Shown here piece after piece: positions 63,703-64,000 of a stretch of DNA of 64,000 bases. Both the position numbers and the translations under genes were made by a program. Origin of the DNA: Trinickia diaoshuihuensis (GTDB taxonomy: Bacteria > Pseudomonadota > Gammaproteobacteria > Burkholderiales > Burkholderiaceae); the NCBI RefSeq assembly GCF_003390925.1, contig NZ_QUBS01000090.1, positions 400,415 through 464,414 of the forward strand. The letters run 5' to 3'. Position 1 is the first letter of the stretch. Each line of letters starts with the position of its first letter. The notes beneath the pieces are model-generated. The model did not search any database. It saw only the letters and a program-made list of their open reading frames with translations, and was not told the DNA's origin.

Positions 63703-64000
63703 AACGATCGGCACATAGCGGCCGCATCACTATACAACTCATTCTATTGGGAAGAATTACTGAATCGGGTGTCGATTGTTTTCGGTGCCCGTAATTTTTT
63801 CTTCCATCAATACCGAAGCTTCTGTTCAAGCCGTCGAATTCCCAGGAAGTATCTACGCAAAGCGTCGTTTTGCGGAAAACGTCTATCGATTTCGTCATCG
63901 AGGTCCATTAAAATGAGCTAAAGTCGAATGTGGTGTACGGGGGAGTTGAGGCGGGAAGTTGAAGGCGGTGGAGGTTTCAGCTGAGAATCTGATTGTCGAA
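63703..64000. other. gene-free right end
   Basis: The last 298 bases are noticeably richer in A and T than the genes around them. No gene, terminator with T-run or repeat was recognised; the next gene probably begins outside the window. Confidence 0.5.

Noticed and set aside
63638..63898. An 86-codon minus-strand frame at the right end
   Set aside because: It overlaps the end of the TSUP permease gene and ends in an Arg/Ala-rich shadow; no ribosome site.
1..64000. tRNA or rRNA genes, CRISPR arrays, insertion sequences, integrases or phage genes
   Set aside because: Nothing with the needed conserved sequence, regularly spaced repeats or transposase motifs was found by reading; an automated search would be needed to exclude small RNAs.

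Overview
The window is high-GC DNA from what looks like a member of the Burkholderiaceae (Paraburkholderia/Trinickia/Burkholderia type). This rests on the hopanoid genes hpnA, hpnB, ispH, hpnH, hpnM and hpnN with mlaA, on the Ton system with two exbD genes and an Ala/Pro-rich ExbB, and on the strongly GC3-biased codon use. No rRNA, tRNA, CRISPR array, insertion sequence or phage gene was recognised. Species assignment is inference.

Layout. 1-5.7 kb (minus): an operon for a tripartite MacAB-type ABC exporter (outer-membrane factor, adaptor, ATPase, two FtsX-like permeases, the last cut by the window edge). 6.5-10.2 kb (plus): a giant CheB/CheR/PAS/histidine kinase/receiver protein whose CheB part appears to have lost its catalytic His. 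10.3-14.1 kb (minus): an orphan RND pump gene that overlaps an XRE-cupin regulator gene. 14.2-22.6 kb (minus): a tightly overlapped operon, yejA-yejB-yejE-yejF followed by a TldD/TldE-type protease pair. 22.7-29.5 kb (minus): TPR protein, ExbD2, ExbD1, ExbB, TonB, then a TonB-dependent receptor; a second XRE-cupin regulator gene lies upstream of the receptor. 31.0-36.8 kb (plus): a secreted nuclease with a small coupled protein, a second TonB-dependent receptor of the same type, and a DppA-like peptide-binding protein.

36.8-42.8 kb (minus): a four-gene operon of an alpha-oxoamine synthase, an MFS exporter, and the two subunits of a biotin-dependent acyl-CoA carboxylase. I do not recognise its product; it is the best candidate for an undescribed small-molecule pathway here. 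43.2-48.3 kb: housekeeping and signalling genes (Mpo1-like, RarD-like, acylphosphatase, PAS-GGDEF-EAL). 48.4-62.9 kb: the hopanoid locus, interrupted by a cstA-ybdD carbon-starvation transporter unit and a divergent cache-type two-component system. A TSUP permease closes the window.

Working together. From 14 to 37 kb one can draw a full route for peptide-like compounds: outer-membrane receptors, their Ton energy supply, periplasmic binding proteins, the Yej inner-membrane importer, and a cytoplasmic peptidase pair. Two paralogous XRE-cupin regulators and paired inverted repeats (GTTAG-N5-CTAAC) suggest shared control. That the parts serve one substrate is inference. In the hopanoid locus HpnH, HpnA and HpnB extend and modify the hopanoid side chain, IspH supplies isoprenoid precursors, and HpnN, HpnM and MlaA are lipid-transport components.
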